Positions 1 to 7,047 of a stretch of DNA of 42,535 nucleotides are shown here, one piece after another. The position numbers and the translations under genes were made by a program. Below the pieces are notes generated by a model. It worked only from the letters and a program-made list of their open reading frames with translations, was not told the DNA's origin and ran no database searches. The first letter of the stretch is position 1, and each line of letters begins with the position of its first letter. Origin of the DNA: Oscillospiraceae bacterium (GTDB lineage: Bacteria; Bacillota; Clostridia; Oscillospirales; Ruminococcaceae); assembly GCA_021769525.1 (NCBI GenBank), contig JAETSQ010000021.1, positions 1 through 42,535 of the forward strand. The letters run 5' to 3'.

Positions 1-83
1 TACGCGACTCTATGCCAATCTGGAAAAACTGATTTTGAACCAACAGGCGTTTGCCGGATGGCGGCCTGATAGGTGTGAAACAC

Positions 84-115
84 AAAATCCGAACCCATTC
101 CTGGGTTCGGATTTT
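84..115. terminator. Bidirectional terminator downstream of ssrA
   Basis: There is a perfect 13-bp stem: AAAATCCGAACCC at 84-96, a 6-nt loop, and GGGTTCGGATTTT at 103-115. The A-tract and T-tract at either end let it work on both strands. It lies 8 nt past the tmRNA 3' end, so it most likely ends the smpB-ssrA transcript. It may also end whatever gene enters from the left edge. The first 83 bases have short open frames but nothing I can assign. Confidence 0.85.
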
Positions 116-122
116 GACTATC

Positions 123-474
123 TGGTGGAGATGGCGGGAATTGAACCCGCGTCCGAAAACCAATCCCTACAAGCTTCTCCGGGTGCAGTCGGTCTTTTCA
201 AATTCCCTCACCGGAACGCCGTCCGACAGGCTTTCCGGTTCGGTATCCCCTGATACAATCCCACCCTACGAGGCCGCTCGGGCGGGCCGTTCACCACTTA
301 TCGACGCCTGATCCGGGGCCGTGGTCCTCCCCGGTCAGACGGCAGCCTTTAATCAGGCTGCGTAAGCAACAGTGTGATTGTCGTTTACTTTTAAAGGTTG
401 CCCGTTTTATAGAGGTCGAGCGCCTCTACCCGCTTACCGTACTTCACAGCCCCCGTCGAAACCGGTACGCCCCC
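123..474 (-). ncRNA. ssrA: tmRNA (transfer-messenger RNA)
   Basis: This is a one-piece tmRNA that rescues stalled ribosomes with SmpB. The 5' end starts GGGGGCGTACCGGTTTCGAC at 474. The tRNA-like 3' half carries the T-arm GCGGGTTCAATTCCCGC and ends in CCA at 123. The total is 352 nt, a normal size. The tag reading frame runs 388 to 353 and encodes VNDNHTVAYAA followed by TGA. This is the ANDN-like tag frame, but with a GTA resume codon and a YAA rather than LAA end. The resume codon is inferred by resemblance to known tags. The gene follows smpB on the same strand after about 20 nt, so the two are probably co-transcribed. Confidence 0.96.
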
Positions 475-495
475 GTGTTTGATTTAAGGGTGCCG

Positions 496-963
496 TCAGC
501 CTTGGTTTTTCGCCCGCATGGCCCGCTCAATGTCCCGCTGGGCTGCCTTCTTCGCGGCGTCCGCCCGCTTGTCGTAGAGCTTTTTGCCCTTGCACAGGCC
601 GATCTCCAGCTTCACCAGCCCCCCCTTAAAGTATGCCTGGAGGGGGATGAGGGTGAGGCCCTGCTGGCCCACCAGCCCGTACAGCCGCCGGAGCTCCCGC
701 TTGTGGAGAAGGAGCCGCCTGGGCCGGAGGGGATCCTTATTAAAGATGTTGCCCTTTTCGTAGGGGCTGATGTGCATCTGCTTCACAAACAGCTCCAGCC
801 CCTCAAAGTCGCACCAGGCGTCCTTCAGGTTCACGCCGCCGCACCGCATGCTCTTCACCTCGGTGCCGAACAGCTCGATCCCCGCCTCCAGGCTCTCCTC
901 CACGAAATATTCATGGCGGGCCTGGCGGTTCACGGTGATGGGCTTGATCCCCGCCTTGGGCAT
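496..963 (-). CDS. smpB: SsrA-binding protein SmpB
   Basis: SmpB is the protein partner of tmRNA. It binds the tRNA-like domain and places it in the ribosomal A site and decoding centre. The 155-residue product has the family's usual length. It has the N-terminal start with [12 protein letters not shown], the core [22 protein letters not shown], and the basic C-terminal tail rich in Lys/Arg that folds in the ribosome ([15 protein letters not shown]). The ATG at 963 is preceded by AAGGAGGGG at a normal distance. Its neighbour ssrA lies just downstream on the same strand, the common arrangement in Firmicutes. A long leader of about 250 nt, holding a repeat element, separates it from its promoter. 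Confidence 0.97.
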   Translation of the reverse strand: MPKAGIKPITVNRQARHEYFVEESLEAGIELFGTEVKSMRCGGVNLKDAWCDFEGLELFVKQMHISPYEKGNIFNKDPLRPRRLLLHKRELRRLYGLVGQQGLTLIPLQAYFKGGLVKLEIGLCKGKKLYDKRADAAKKAAQRDIERAMRAKNQG

Positions 964-984
964 GGCATCCCCTCCTTTCCCTTA

Positions 985-1192
985 GAGCCTATTCAAAATC
1001 TCCCCGCACACCGCCTTGGCAGGTCTTTTCCCGCCCTGCGGCGTTAAAAAATCTTGAAATACAGCAAGTATTTCCGCGATTTTTTGCCTTGCAAGGCAGA
1101 AAAATCCCAGCCGATTCTGCGCAGCAGACGTGCCCGAAGGGGTGCGAAGCGACCCGTTAGGGCTGGCGCACTTGGAGACCCTGAATAGCCTC
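985..1192. repeat. MITE-like folded repeat (family A, copy 1)
   Basis: Imperfect inverted termini bound this element: GAGCCTATTCA at 985-995 and TGAATAGCCTC at 1182-1192. Inside are GC-rich hairpins and the block ACGTGCCCGAAGGG followed by CCGTTAGGG. That block recurs at 10030-10070, and its CCGTTAGGGC part recurs near 42434. No reading frame inside looks real. It sits in the smpB leader. Calling it a MITE is inference from the termini and multiple copies; no target-site duplication was established. Confidence 0.6.
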
Positions 1193-1209
1193 TCAAAGCT
1201 GACGGTATT

Positions 1210-1238
1210 ATATTACCCTCTTTGGCGGGAAAAGTCAA
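1210..1238 (-). promoter_or_regulatory. Promoter for smpB-ssrA
   Basis: On the minus strand, TTGACT (1238-1233) is followed by a 17-nt spacer and TAATAT (1215-1210). This is a near-consensus vegetative sigma-A promoter directed toward smpB. It lies back to back with the ygiQ promoter. Confidence 0.65.
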
Positions 1239-1259
1239 CTGGTGGAGTTTGGCGAATGA

Positions 1260-1288
1260 TTGCTTTTTCCCCGCCGGGATGCTAAAAT
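1260..1288 (+). promoter_or_regulatory. Promoter for ygiQ operon
   Basis: TTGCTT at 1260-1265, a 17-nt spacer and TAAAAT at 1283-1288 form a plausible sigma-A promoter. It points into ygiQ and is divergent from the smpB promoter. Confidence 0.55.
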
Positions 1289-1373
1289 ATTCGGTAGAGT
1301 CATCCGGCCCCGTCCGGGAGCCGCAGAGCGCGCCCCCGCCCCAAACAAGTCCGCCGAAATGAGGTGTTTTCCT

Positions 1374-3284
1374 GTGCCTTTCCTGCCCCTGACAAAAGAA
1401 GAGATGACCGGCCGGGGATGGGAACAGGCGGATTTTGTCTGTGTCACCGGGGACGCCTATGTGGACCACCCCTCCTTTGGGGTGGCCGTGATCGCCCGCC
1501 TGCTGGAATCCAAGGGCTATAAGATCGCCATGCTGGCCCAGCCGGATTTTTCTTCCCCCAAAGATTTTACCCGCTTCGGCAGGCCCCGGTACGCCTTTTT
1601 GGTCACCGGGGGGAATATCGATTCCATGGTGGCCCACTACACTGCCGCCAAGAGGAAGCGCAGCGACGACGCCTACACCCCCGGCGGCATGGCGGGCAAA
1701 CGCCCCGACCGGGCCTGCACCGTCTACGCCCGGCTTTGCCGGGAGGCCTACCCCGATGTGCCGGTGGTCATCGGGGGGCTGGAGGCCAGCCTGCGGCGTT
1801 TCGCCCACTACGACTACTGGGATGACGCCGTCCGCCCCTCTATCCTGGTGGAGAGCGGCGCCGACCTCCTCTCCTTCGGCATGGGGGAGCATTCCATGGC
1901 GGAGATCGCCCGCCGTCTGGCCGCCGGGGAGGACATCCGGACCCTGCGGGACATCCGGGGCACCTGCTACCTCTGCGGGCTTACCGACCCGGTGCCCCAG
2001 GGGGCGGTGTCCTGCGCCAGCTTTGATAAGGTCCGGCTGGACAAGATGGCCTACGCCAGGGCCTCCCGCATCCAGCTGGAGCAGCAGGACCATGTCTACG
2101 GCAAGGCCATCCTCCAAAAGCACGGGGACAGGATGCTGGTGCAGAACCCGCCCTCCATCCCCCTCACAACGGAGGAGCTGGACGCCGTTTCCGCCCTGCC
2201 CTACGAGCGGTACTACCACCCCAGCTACGAGGCGATGGGGGGCGTCAAGGCCATCCAGGAGGTGGAGTTCTCCATCATCCACAATCGGGGCTGCTACGGC
2301 GCCTGCAATTTCTGCGCCATCGCCTTCCACCAGGGGCGGTACGTCACCCCCCGCAGCCACGAGTCGGTGCTGGCGGAGGCCCGGCAGTTCGTGCAGAACC
2401 CCCGCTTCAAGGGCTATATCCACGATGTGGGGGGCCCCACCGCCAACTTCCGGGGCCCCGCCTGCCAGAAGCAGGAGAAAAGCGGGGTCTGCATGGGCAA
2501 AAAGTGCCTCTACCCCTCCCCCTGCCCCGCCATCAAGGCGGACCACAGCGATTACATCCGGCTGCTGCGGGAGCTGCGGGCCATCCCTGGGGTGAAGAAG
2601 GTCTTTGTCCGCAGCGGCCTGCGGTACGACTATATCATGGCAGATAAGAGCACCGCCTTTTTGGATGAGCTGGTGCGCTACCATGTCAGCGGCCAGCTGA
2701 AGGTGGCCCCGGAGCACATCTCCCCCCCGGTGCTGGCCCGGATGGGCAAGCCCTCCCGCCAGACCTACGACCGCTTCTGCCGGGCCTTCTACGAGGCCAC
2801 CCGCCGGGCGGGGAAGGAGCAGTACCTAGTGCCCTACCTCATCTCCTCCCACCCCGGCAGCACCATGGGGGACGCGGTGGCCCTGGCCCTCTACCTCAAG
2901 GAGAACCACATCCGCCCGGAGCAGGTGCAGGATTTTTACCCCACCCCCGGCACCGCCTCCACCACCATGTTCTATACGGGGATCGACCCCTGGACCATGG
3001 AAAAGGTCTTTGTCCCCACCGACCCCACGGAAAAGAAGCTCCAGCGGGCCCTCCTCCAGTACTACAAGCCGGAGAACCGCCGCCTCTGCATCGAGGCGCT
3101 GATCCGGGCCGGCCGGGAGGACCTCATCGGCAGCGGGCCCGGCAAGCTGGTCCAGCCGGATCAGGAGTACCTCCGCCGCCTGGGGGATAAGCGGAAGGCC
3201 CAGGCCGTCGCCCCCCGGAAGGGGCCGGGGCGCCCCGGAAGGCCCTCCGGAAAGCAGAACCGCCGCAAAGGAGGCAGATCATGA
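1374..3284 (+). CDS. YgiQ family radical SAM protein
   Basis: This is a large radical-SAM protein of the YgiQ/UPF0313 family; its substrate is not established in any organism I can name. The N-terminal half carries VTGDAYVDHPSFG and the long motif ending in EASLRRFAHYDYW, both family hallmarks. The 4Fe-4S motif CYGACNFC supplies Cys307, Cys311 and Cys314. The basic tail (KGPGRPGRPSGKQNRRK) may bind nucleic acid. I chose the GTG at 1374 because GAGGTG lies 7 nt upstream and the protein then begins MPFLPLTKEEM as in relatives; upstream in-frame ATGs at 1260 and 1359 are less likely. The length is 636 aa. It overlaps the next gene by ATGA, so the two are translationally coupled. Confidence 0.93.
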   Translation: MPFLPLTKEEMTGRGWEQADFVCVTGDAYVDHPSFGVAVIARLLESKGYKIAMLAQPDFSSPKDFTRFGRPRYAFLVTGGNIDSMVAHYTAAKRKRSDDAYTPGGMAGKRPDRACTVYARLCREAYPDVPVVIGGLEASLRRFAHYDYWDDAVRPSILVESGADLLSFGMGEHSMAEIARRLAAGEDIRTLRDIRGTCYLCGLTDPVPQGAVSCASFDKVRLDKMAYARASRIQLEQQDHVYGKAILQKHGDRMLVQNPPSIPLTTEELDAVSALPYERYYHPSYEAMGGVKAIQEVEFSIIHNRGCYGACNFCAIAFHQGRYVTPRSHESVLAEARQFVQNPRFKGYIHDVGGPTANFRGPACQKQEKSGVCMGKKCLYPSPCPAIKADHSDYIRLLRELRAIPGVKKVFVRSGLRYDYIMADKSTAFLDELVRYHVSGQLKVAPEHISPPVLARMGKPSRQTYDRFCRAFYEATRRAGKEQYLVPYLISSHPGSTMGDAVALALYLKENHIRPEQVQDFYPTPGTASTTMFYTGIDPWTMEKVFVPTDPTEKKLQRALLQYYKPENRRLCIEALIRAGREDLIGSGPGKLVQPDQEYLRRLGDKRKAQAVAPRKGPGRPGRPSGKQNRRKGGRS

Positions 3285-4264
3285 AGAAGATCCACCTGAC
3301 CCCGACCATGAAGAAAAGGCTCCTTGCTATCCTGCTGGTGCTGGTGGTGGTATGCGTCGCCGGGTTCCTCACCCGCCAGGGGGAGAGCATCCAGCCCCTC
3401 ATCGAGTACTTCCCCTTCCTGGCGGAGATCTTCCCCCAGGAAACGGCTCCCGCCGCCGCTCCGGTGACCGAGGGGGCCGCCCTGCGGGTCCATATCCTGG
3501 ATGTGGGCCAGGCGGACTGCATCCTCATCCAGGGGCCGGAAAAGGTGCTGGTCATCGACGGGGGAGAATCGGGGAACGCCCCAACCATCATCCGGTACCT
3601 CCGGGACCAGGGGGTGGAACGGATCGACTACTACCTGAATACCCACCCCCACTCCGACCACTACGGGGGCATCTCCCAGGTGATGCAGGCCATCCCCACC
3701 GGGGAGTTCTTCCACCACCCGGTGCCGGAGCCGTACACCCCCACCACCAGGAGCTACCAGAAGCTGCTCCAGTACCTTGCCGATTCGGGGACCAAGACTA
3801 CCGTCCTGGACCCTGGGGACACCCTGGACCTGGGGGGAGGGGCGGTCCTCACCATCCTGGCCCCCCTGGAAGAATACGATGACATGAACAACAACTCCCT
3901 GGTGGGGCGGCTCACCTTTGGGGAGCGGGCCTTCCTCTTCACCGGGGACGCGGAGAAGAAGAGCGAGAAGGCCATCCTGGAAAGCGGCGCGGGCCTTTCT
4001 GCCGATGTCTACTCCATCCCCCACCACGGCAGCAACACCGGCGTGACCCAGAAGTTCCTGGATGAGGTAAAGCCCCGGTATGCCACCATCTCGGTGGGGA
4101 AAGACAACGACTACGGCCACCCCCACCGGGATACCATCCAGCGGCTCAGCGACGGGAAGATCCCCTGCCTGCGCACCGATGTGTATGGCAACATCGTCTT
4201 TGAGACGGACGGCAAGACCCTGACCGTGACCACAGACAAGGGCGAGTACCAAAAGGCCGCCTAA
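3281..4264 (+). CDS. Membrane-anchored ComEC/Rec2-like metallo-beta-lactamase hydrolase
   Basis: The protein resembles the extracellular C-terminal MBL domain of the DNA-uptake channel ComEC, without the channel. It has an N-terminal membrane anchor at about residues 12-30, a short linker, and then the hydrolase. The opening motif is LDVGQADCILIQ. The metal site HPHSDH gives His122, His124, Asp126 and His127, followed by TGDAEKKSE and the HHGSN motif near the end. Such proteins probably hydrolyse phosphodiesters outside the cell, but the substrate is unknown. The start overlaps the ygiQ stop. The DUF3006 gene 12 nt downstream is its usual partner, which supports the call. Confidence 0.88.
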   Translation: MKKIHLTPTMKKRLLAILLVLVVVCVAGFLTRQGESIQPLIEYFPFLAEIFPQETAPAAAPVTEGAALRVHILDVGQADCILIQGPEKVLVIDGGESGNAPTIIRYLRDQGVERIDYYLNTHPHSDHYGGISQVMQAIPTGEFFHHPVPEPYTPTTRSYQKLLQYLADSGTKTTVLDPGDTLDLGGGAVLTILAPLEEYDDMNNNSLVGRLTFGERAFLFTGDAEKKSEKAILESGAGLSADVYSIPHHGSNTGVTQKFLDEVKPRYATISVGKDNDYGHPHRDTIQRLSDGKIPCLRTDVYGNIVFETDGKTLTVTTDKGEYQKAA

Positions 4265-4276
4265 GGAGGATTTTAT

Positions 4277-4504
4277 ATGCTCATCATCGACCGTTTTGAG
4301 GGGGAGTACGCCGTCTGCGAGGAGGAGAGCGGCAGCTTCCGGAAGCTCCCCAAGGTGTTCCTCCCCGCCGGCAGCCGGGAGGGGGACTGCCTTGTTCCCG
4401 CTCCGGGCGGCTCCTGGCAGATCGACCGGGCTGCCACCGCCCAGCGCCGGGAGCAGATCCGGCGGATGCTGGGGAACCTGTACTCCCGCCCGGAACAAAG
4501 CTGA
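4277..4504 (+). CDS. DUF3006 domain protein
   Basis: This is a small 75-residue acidic protein that begins MLIIDRFEGEYAVCEEE, the characteristic opening of DUF3006 (VDRFEGdyAVvE). DUF3006 genes are regularly found next to ComEC-like MBL genes, as here. Their role is unknown, and a partner or regulatory function for the hydrolase is inference. It has an AAGGAGG ribosome site just after the MBL stop. It ends right before the hairpin array at 4510. Confidence 0.85.
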   Translation: MLIIDRFEGEYAVCEEESGSFRKLPKVFLPAGSREGDCLVPAPGGSWQIDRAATAQRREQIRRMLGNLYSRPEQS

Positions 4505-4509
4505 TTACT

Positions 4510-4658
4510 AGAACTCGTTAAAATGGTTACCAACCATTTTATAGCGCCGCAGGCGCGTCGAGTTCTGTATGAGACGTATTTTGCGCCGGAACGGCGCAAA
4601 ATGGAAACGCGTCTGCGCGTTTCCATTCTCGATAAAACGAAACTGTTTTATCGAGAAT
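4510..4658. repeat. Array of perfect hairpins (five stems in 149 nt)
   Basis: An outer stem, AGAACTCG (4510-4517) with CGAGTTCT (4559-4566), encloses two perfect hairpins. These are AAAATGGTT/AACCATTTT (4520-4540) and GCGCC/GGCGC (4544-4556). They are followed by TTTTGCGCC/GGCGCAAAA (4579-4601), an 11-bp stem at 4601-4626 with loop TCTG, and a 14-bp stem at 4625-4658 with loop GAAACT. The last hairpin ends 8 nt before the Uma2 ribosome site. No coding sense was found. It could be a dispersed folded repeat or a structured leader. Confidence 0.75.
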
Positions 4659-4680
4659 CAGTATGAAAGGAGGGGCAACC

Positions 4681-5271
4681 ATGGCGCTGCCTGCAAAGAA
4701 AAAAACCTATACCTTTGCCGACTACATGGCATGGGGGGAGGATGAACGGATGGAGCTTTTGGAAGGGGAAGCGGTGCTGCTGGCCGCTCCCTCCCGCCTC
4801 CATCAGCGCATCAGCGTGGAACTTTCCCGCCAGCTTGCCAATTTCCTGGAGGGGAAAAAGTGCCAGCTTTACACCGCCCCTTTCGCGGTCCGTCTCTTTG
4901 AAAAGGAGGGTGACCTGCCGGAGGATGTGGAAACGGTGGTGGAGCCGGATCTGACGGTGGTCTGCGACCCCAAAAAGCTGGACCGTTACGGCTGCAAAGG
5001 CGCGCCGGAGTTGGTGCTGGAGATCCTTTCTCCCTCCAGCGCCCGGCGGGACCGGCTGGTGAAGTTCGGCCTTTACCAAAGGGCCGGGGTGGGGGAGCTG
5101 TGGCTGGTGAGCCCGGAGGAGCGGACGGTGCAGGTGTTCCTTCTGGAGGAGGGCATCCTCACCCTCCGGGAGGTGTACGGAGCGGGAGACATCGCCAAGG
5201 TAAACACCCTGGAGGGGTGCTTCATCCAGTTGGATAAGGTCTTTCGGCAGAATAAGGAGGTCCTCCCATGA
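4681..5271 (+). CDS. Uma2 family endonuclease (DUF820)
   Basis: This is a PD-(D/E)XK-fold protein of the Uma2/DUF820 family. Members are presumed DNA-acting nucleases of unknown physiological role, common in cyanobacteria and Firmicutes. The N-terminus has the family signature YTFADYMAW with MELLEGE. The catalytic core is visible as VEPDLTVVCD (Asp90) and ELVLEILSPSS (Glu114), followed by KFGLYQRAGVGELWLV. The ATG at 4681 was chosen over the upstream ATG at 4663 because AAAGGAGGGG lies at the right distance. The length is 196 aa. Its stop overlaps the metF start (ATGA), so it is translationally coupled to a metabolic gene to which it has no obvious link. Confidence 0.85.
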   Translation: MALPAKKKTYTFADYMAWGEDERMELLEGEAVLLAAPSRLHQRISVELSRQLANFLEGKKCQLYTAPFAVRLFEKEGDLPEDVETVVEPDLTVVCDPKKLDRYGCKGAPELVLEILSPSSARRDRLVKFGLYQRAGVGELWLVSPEERTVQVFLLEEGILTLREVYGAGDIAKVNTLEGCFIQLDKVFRQNKEVLP

Positions 5272-6134
5272 GCATCGCAGAGCTTTTCCGGGAAAAGCCG
5301 GTGGTCTTTTCCTTCGAGATATTCCCCCCCAAGCGGGACAGCTCCATCGATACCATCTGGTCCACCCTGGCCGAGATGGAGGGGCTGGGGCCGGACTTTA
5401 TCAGCGTCACCTACGGGGCCGGAGGCGGCGGGGGCAGGAGCCACACCGCCCGTATCGCCGGGGCCATCCGGAAAAAATACGGCATCACCCCCCTGGCCCA
5501 CCTCACCTGCGTGAACTCCACCAGGGCGGAGGTGGAGGAGAGCCTCCGGGAGCTGCGGGAGGAGGGGGTGGAGAACATCCTGGCCCTGCGGGGGGATAAG
5601 CTCCCCGGTGTGGAGCCCAAGACCGATTTCCTCCACGCCAGCGACCTCATCTCCTTCATCCGGGAGCAGGGGGGCTTTTCCCTCTCCGGGGCCTGCTACC
5701 CGGAGGTGCACACCGAGGCCCCGGACCCCATCACCGACATCCGCAATCTCCGCAAGAAGGTGGACGCCGGGGCGGAGCACCTGGTGAGCCAGCTCTTCTT
5801 TGATAACGACGCCTTCTATGCCTTTGTGGAGCGGGCCCGCATCGCCGGCATCACCGTCCCCATCGAGGCGGGGATCATGCCGGTGGTGAACGCGAAGCAG
5901 ATCCTGCGGATGGTCTCCCTCTGCGGGGCCAGCCTGCCCCAGAAGTTCACCCGGATGATCAGCCGCTACGAGCAGAACCCCGCCGCCCTGCGGGACGCCG
6001 GCATCGCCTACGCCATCGACCAGATCGTGGACCTCATCGCCCAGGGGGTGCAGGGCATCCACCTTTACACCATGAACGACCCGGACGTGGCCCGGCGCAT
6101 CTCCCAGGCGGTGGAAAACCTGCGGAAAGGGTAG
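5268..6134 (+). CDS. metF: 5,10-methylenetetrahydrofolate reductase
   Basis: MetF reduces 5,10-methylene-THF to 5-methyl-THF, the methyl donor for MetH encoded two genes on. It is a TIM-barrel FAD enzyme of 288 aa, the usual bacterial length. Visible motifs are FSFEIFPPK near the N-terminus (Glu17 matching the catalytic Glu), ALRGD, the SGACYPEVH segment and SQLFFDNDAFYAFV. The start overlaps the Uma2 stop. The order metF, activation domain, metH strongly supports a methionine/C1 function. Confidence 0.96.
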   Translation: MSIAELFREKPVVFSFEIFPPKRDSSIDTIWSTLAEMEGLGPDFISVTYGAGGGGGRSHTARIAGAIRKKYGITPLAHLTCVNSTRAEVEESLRELREEGVENILALRGDKLPGVEPKTDFLHASDLISFIREQGGFSLSGACYPEVHTEAPDPITDIRNLRKKVDAGAEHLVSQLFFDNDAFYAFVERARIAGITVPIEAGIMPVVNAKQILRMVSLCGASLPQKFTRMISRYEQNPAALRDAGIAYAIDQIVDLIAQGVQGIHLYTMNDPDVARRISQAVENLRKG

Positions 6135-6149
6135 CCCTATTTCTGCCAA

Positions 6150-6206
6150 TATGGGCTGCCGCCCATGCCTGCCTTCCTTTTCTTCTTGCGGAAGAAGAAA
6201 AGGAAG
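6150..6206. repeat. Two perfect hairpins between metF and the MetH activation gene
   Basis: ATGGGC-TGCC-GCCCAT (6150-6165) is followed by a 15-bp perfect stem, CTTCCTTTTCTTCTT (6173-6187), loop GCGG, AAGAAGAAAAGGAAG (6192-6206). There is no T-run after it, so it is not a classical terminator. I found no SAM or cobalamin riboswitch consensus in the 206-nt gap. It may stabilise or process the metF mRNA; that is inference. Confidence 0.6.
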
Positions 6207-6340
6207 CGAAAAGAAGAACGTCCAATGTCCCAGCCGCAAAGGCGCAGAGCGGGGACTCCGGGCAGTTCCCTGTGCTCTGTGCAAAGGCAGAGGCCTATAT
6301 GCGGGTGGGGCGGCAGGTCTTTTAGAAAGGTCGTTGCGCT

Positions 6341-7027
6341 ATGGCTGTCATGGAGCTGAAGAGCATCCCTATGGATGAGGTGCTGCGCTACCTGGGGGCG
6401 GCGGGGAAGGACCCCGGCCCCCTGCTGCCCCTGGCGGAAAGCTGCTGCCGGGAGCTGCTGGCGGCGGCCCGTCCCCGGTGGACCTGGCGGGCCTTTGCCT
6501 GCGAGGAAACGCCGGAGGGGCTGCGGCTCAGTTGCGGCCTGCTGCTGCCGGGGAAGGACCTGGCCCGGCACCTCTTGGGCTGCCGGGAGGCGGTGCTGAT
6601 GGCCGCCACCCTTTCCCAGGGGGTGGATGCCCTGCTGCGGCGCACCCAGCTCAGCGACCTCAGCCGGAGCCTGGTGCTGGAAAGCTGCGCCACCGCCGCC
6701 ATCGAGGAGGTCTGCGACCGGGGGGAGGCCGTCATCCGGGAAAGCTACCCGGACCGGAGCCTCACCAGCCGCTACAGCCCCGGCTACGGGGACCTGCCCG
6801 TCACCCTACAGGGGGAGTTCCTGGCGCTGCTGGACGCCCCCCGGCGGCTGGGCCTCTGCGCCACGGAGAGCAGCATCCTCACCCCCCGCAAGTCGGTGAC
6901 GGCGGTCATCGGCATCCGGGAGCCGGGGGCGGAGGCCCCGCCCCAAAAGCGGGGCTGCGAGAGCTGTTCCCTGCGGGAGAGCTGCCAATACCGGCGGGCG
7001 GGGACCACCTGCCAGCCTAAACTTTAA
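6341..7027 (+). CDS. Stand-alone methionine synthase activation domain protein
   Basis: This matches the C-terminal AdoMet-binding activation domain of cobalamin-dependent MetH, encoded as a separate 228-aa protein. That domain remethylates cob(II)alamin after accidental oxidation. Visible are LLGCREAVLMAATL, the segment LESCATAAIEEVCD and the AdoMet-contacting RYSPGYGDLP motif at about 144-153. The C-terminus has a Cys cluster, CESCSLRESCQYRRAGTTC, absent from the E. coli domain and possibly metal-binding. It lies 20 nt upstream of a MetH that lacks this domain, so the two clearly work together. Confidence 0.9.
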   Translation: MAVMELKSIPMDEVLRYLGAAGKDPGPLLPLAESCCRELLAAARPRWTWRAFACEETPEGLRLSCGLLLPGKDLARHLLGCREAVLMAATLSQGVDALLRRTQLSDLSRSLVLESCATAAIEEVCDRGEAVIRESYPDRSLTSRYSPGYGDLPVTLQGEFLALLDAPRRLGLCATESSILTPRKSVTAVIGIREPGAEAPPQKRGCESCSLRESCQYRRAGTTCQPKL

Positions 7028-7047
7028 TAGGTCCGGAGGGATCGGCG

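Noticed and set aside
35-311. Short plus-strand frames over the tmRNA, including one reading MAGIEPAS
   Set aside because: This string is the familiar false translation of the T-arm of a tmRNA/tRNA 3' end.
1044-2717. 557-codon minus-strand frame opposite ygiQ
   Set aside because: It has the same antisense pattern and crosses the divergent promoter region and a repeat.
6135-6340. Possible SAM, cobalamin or THF riboswitch between metF and the activation gene
   Set aside because: None of the conserved core sequences I know for these riboswitches is present; only simple hairpins are seen.
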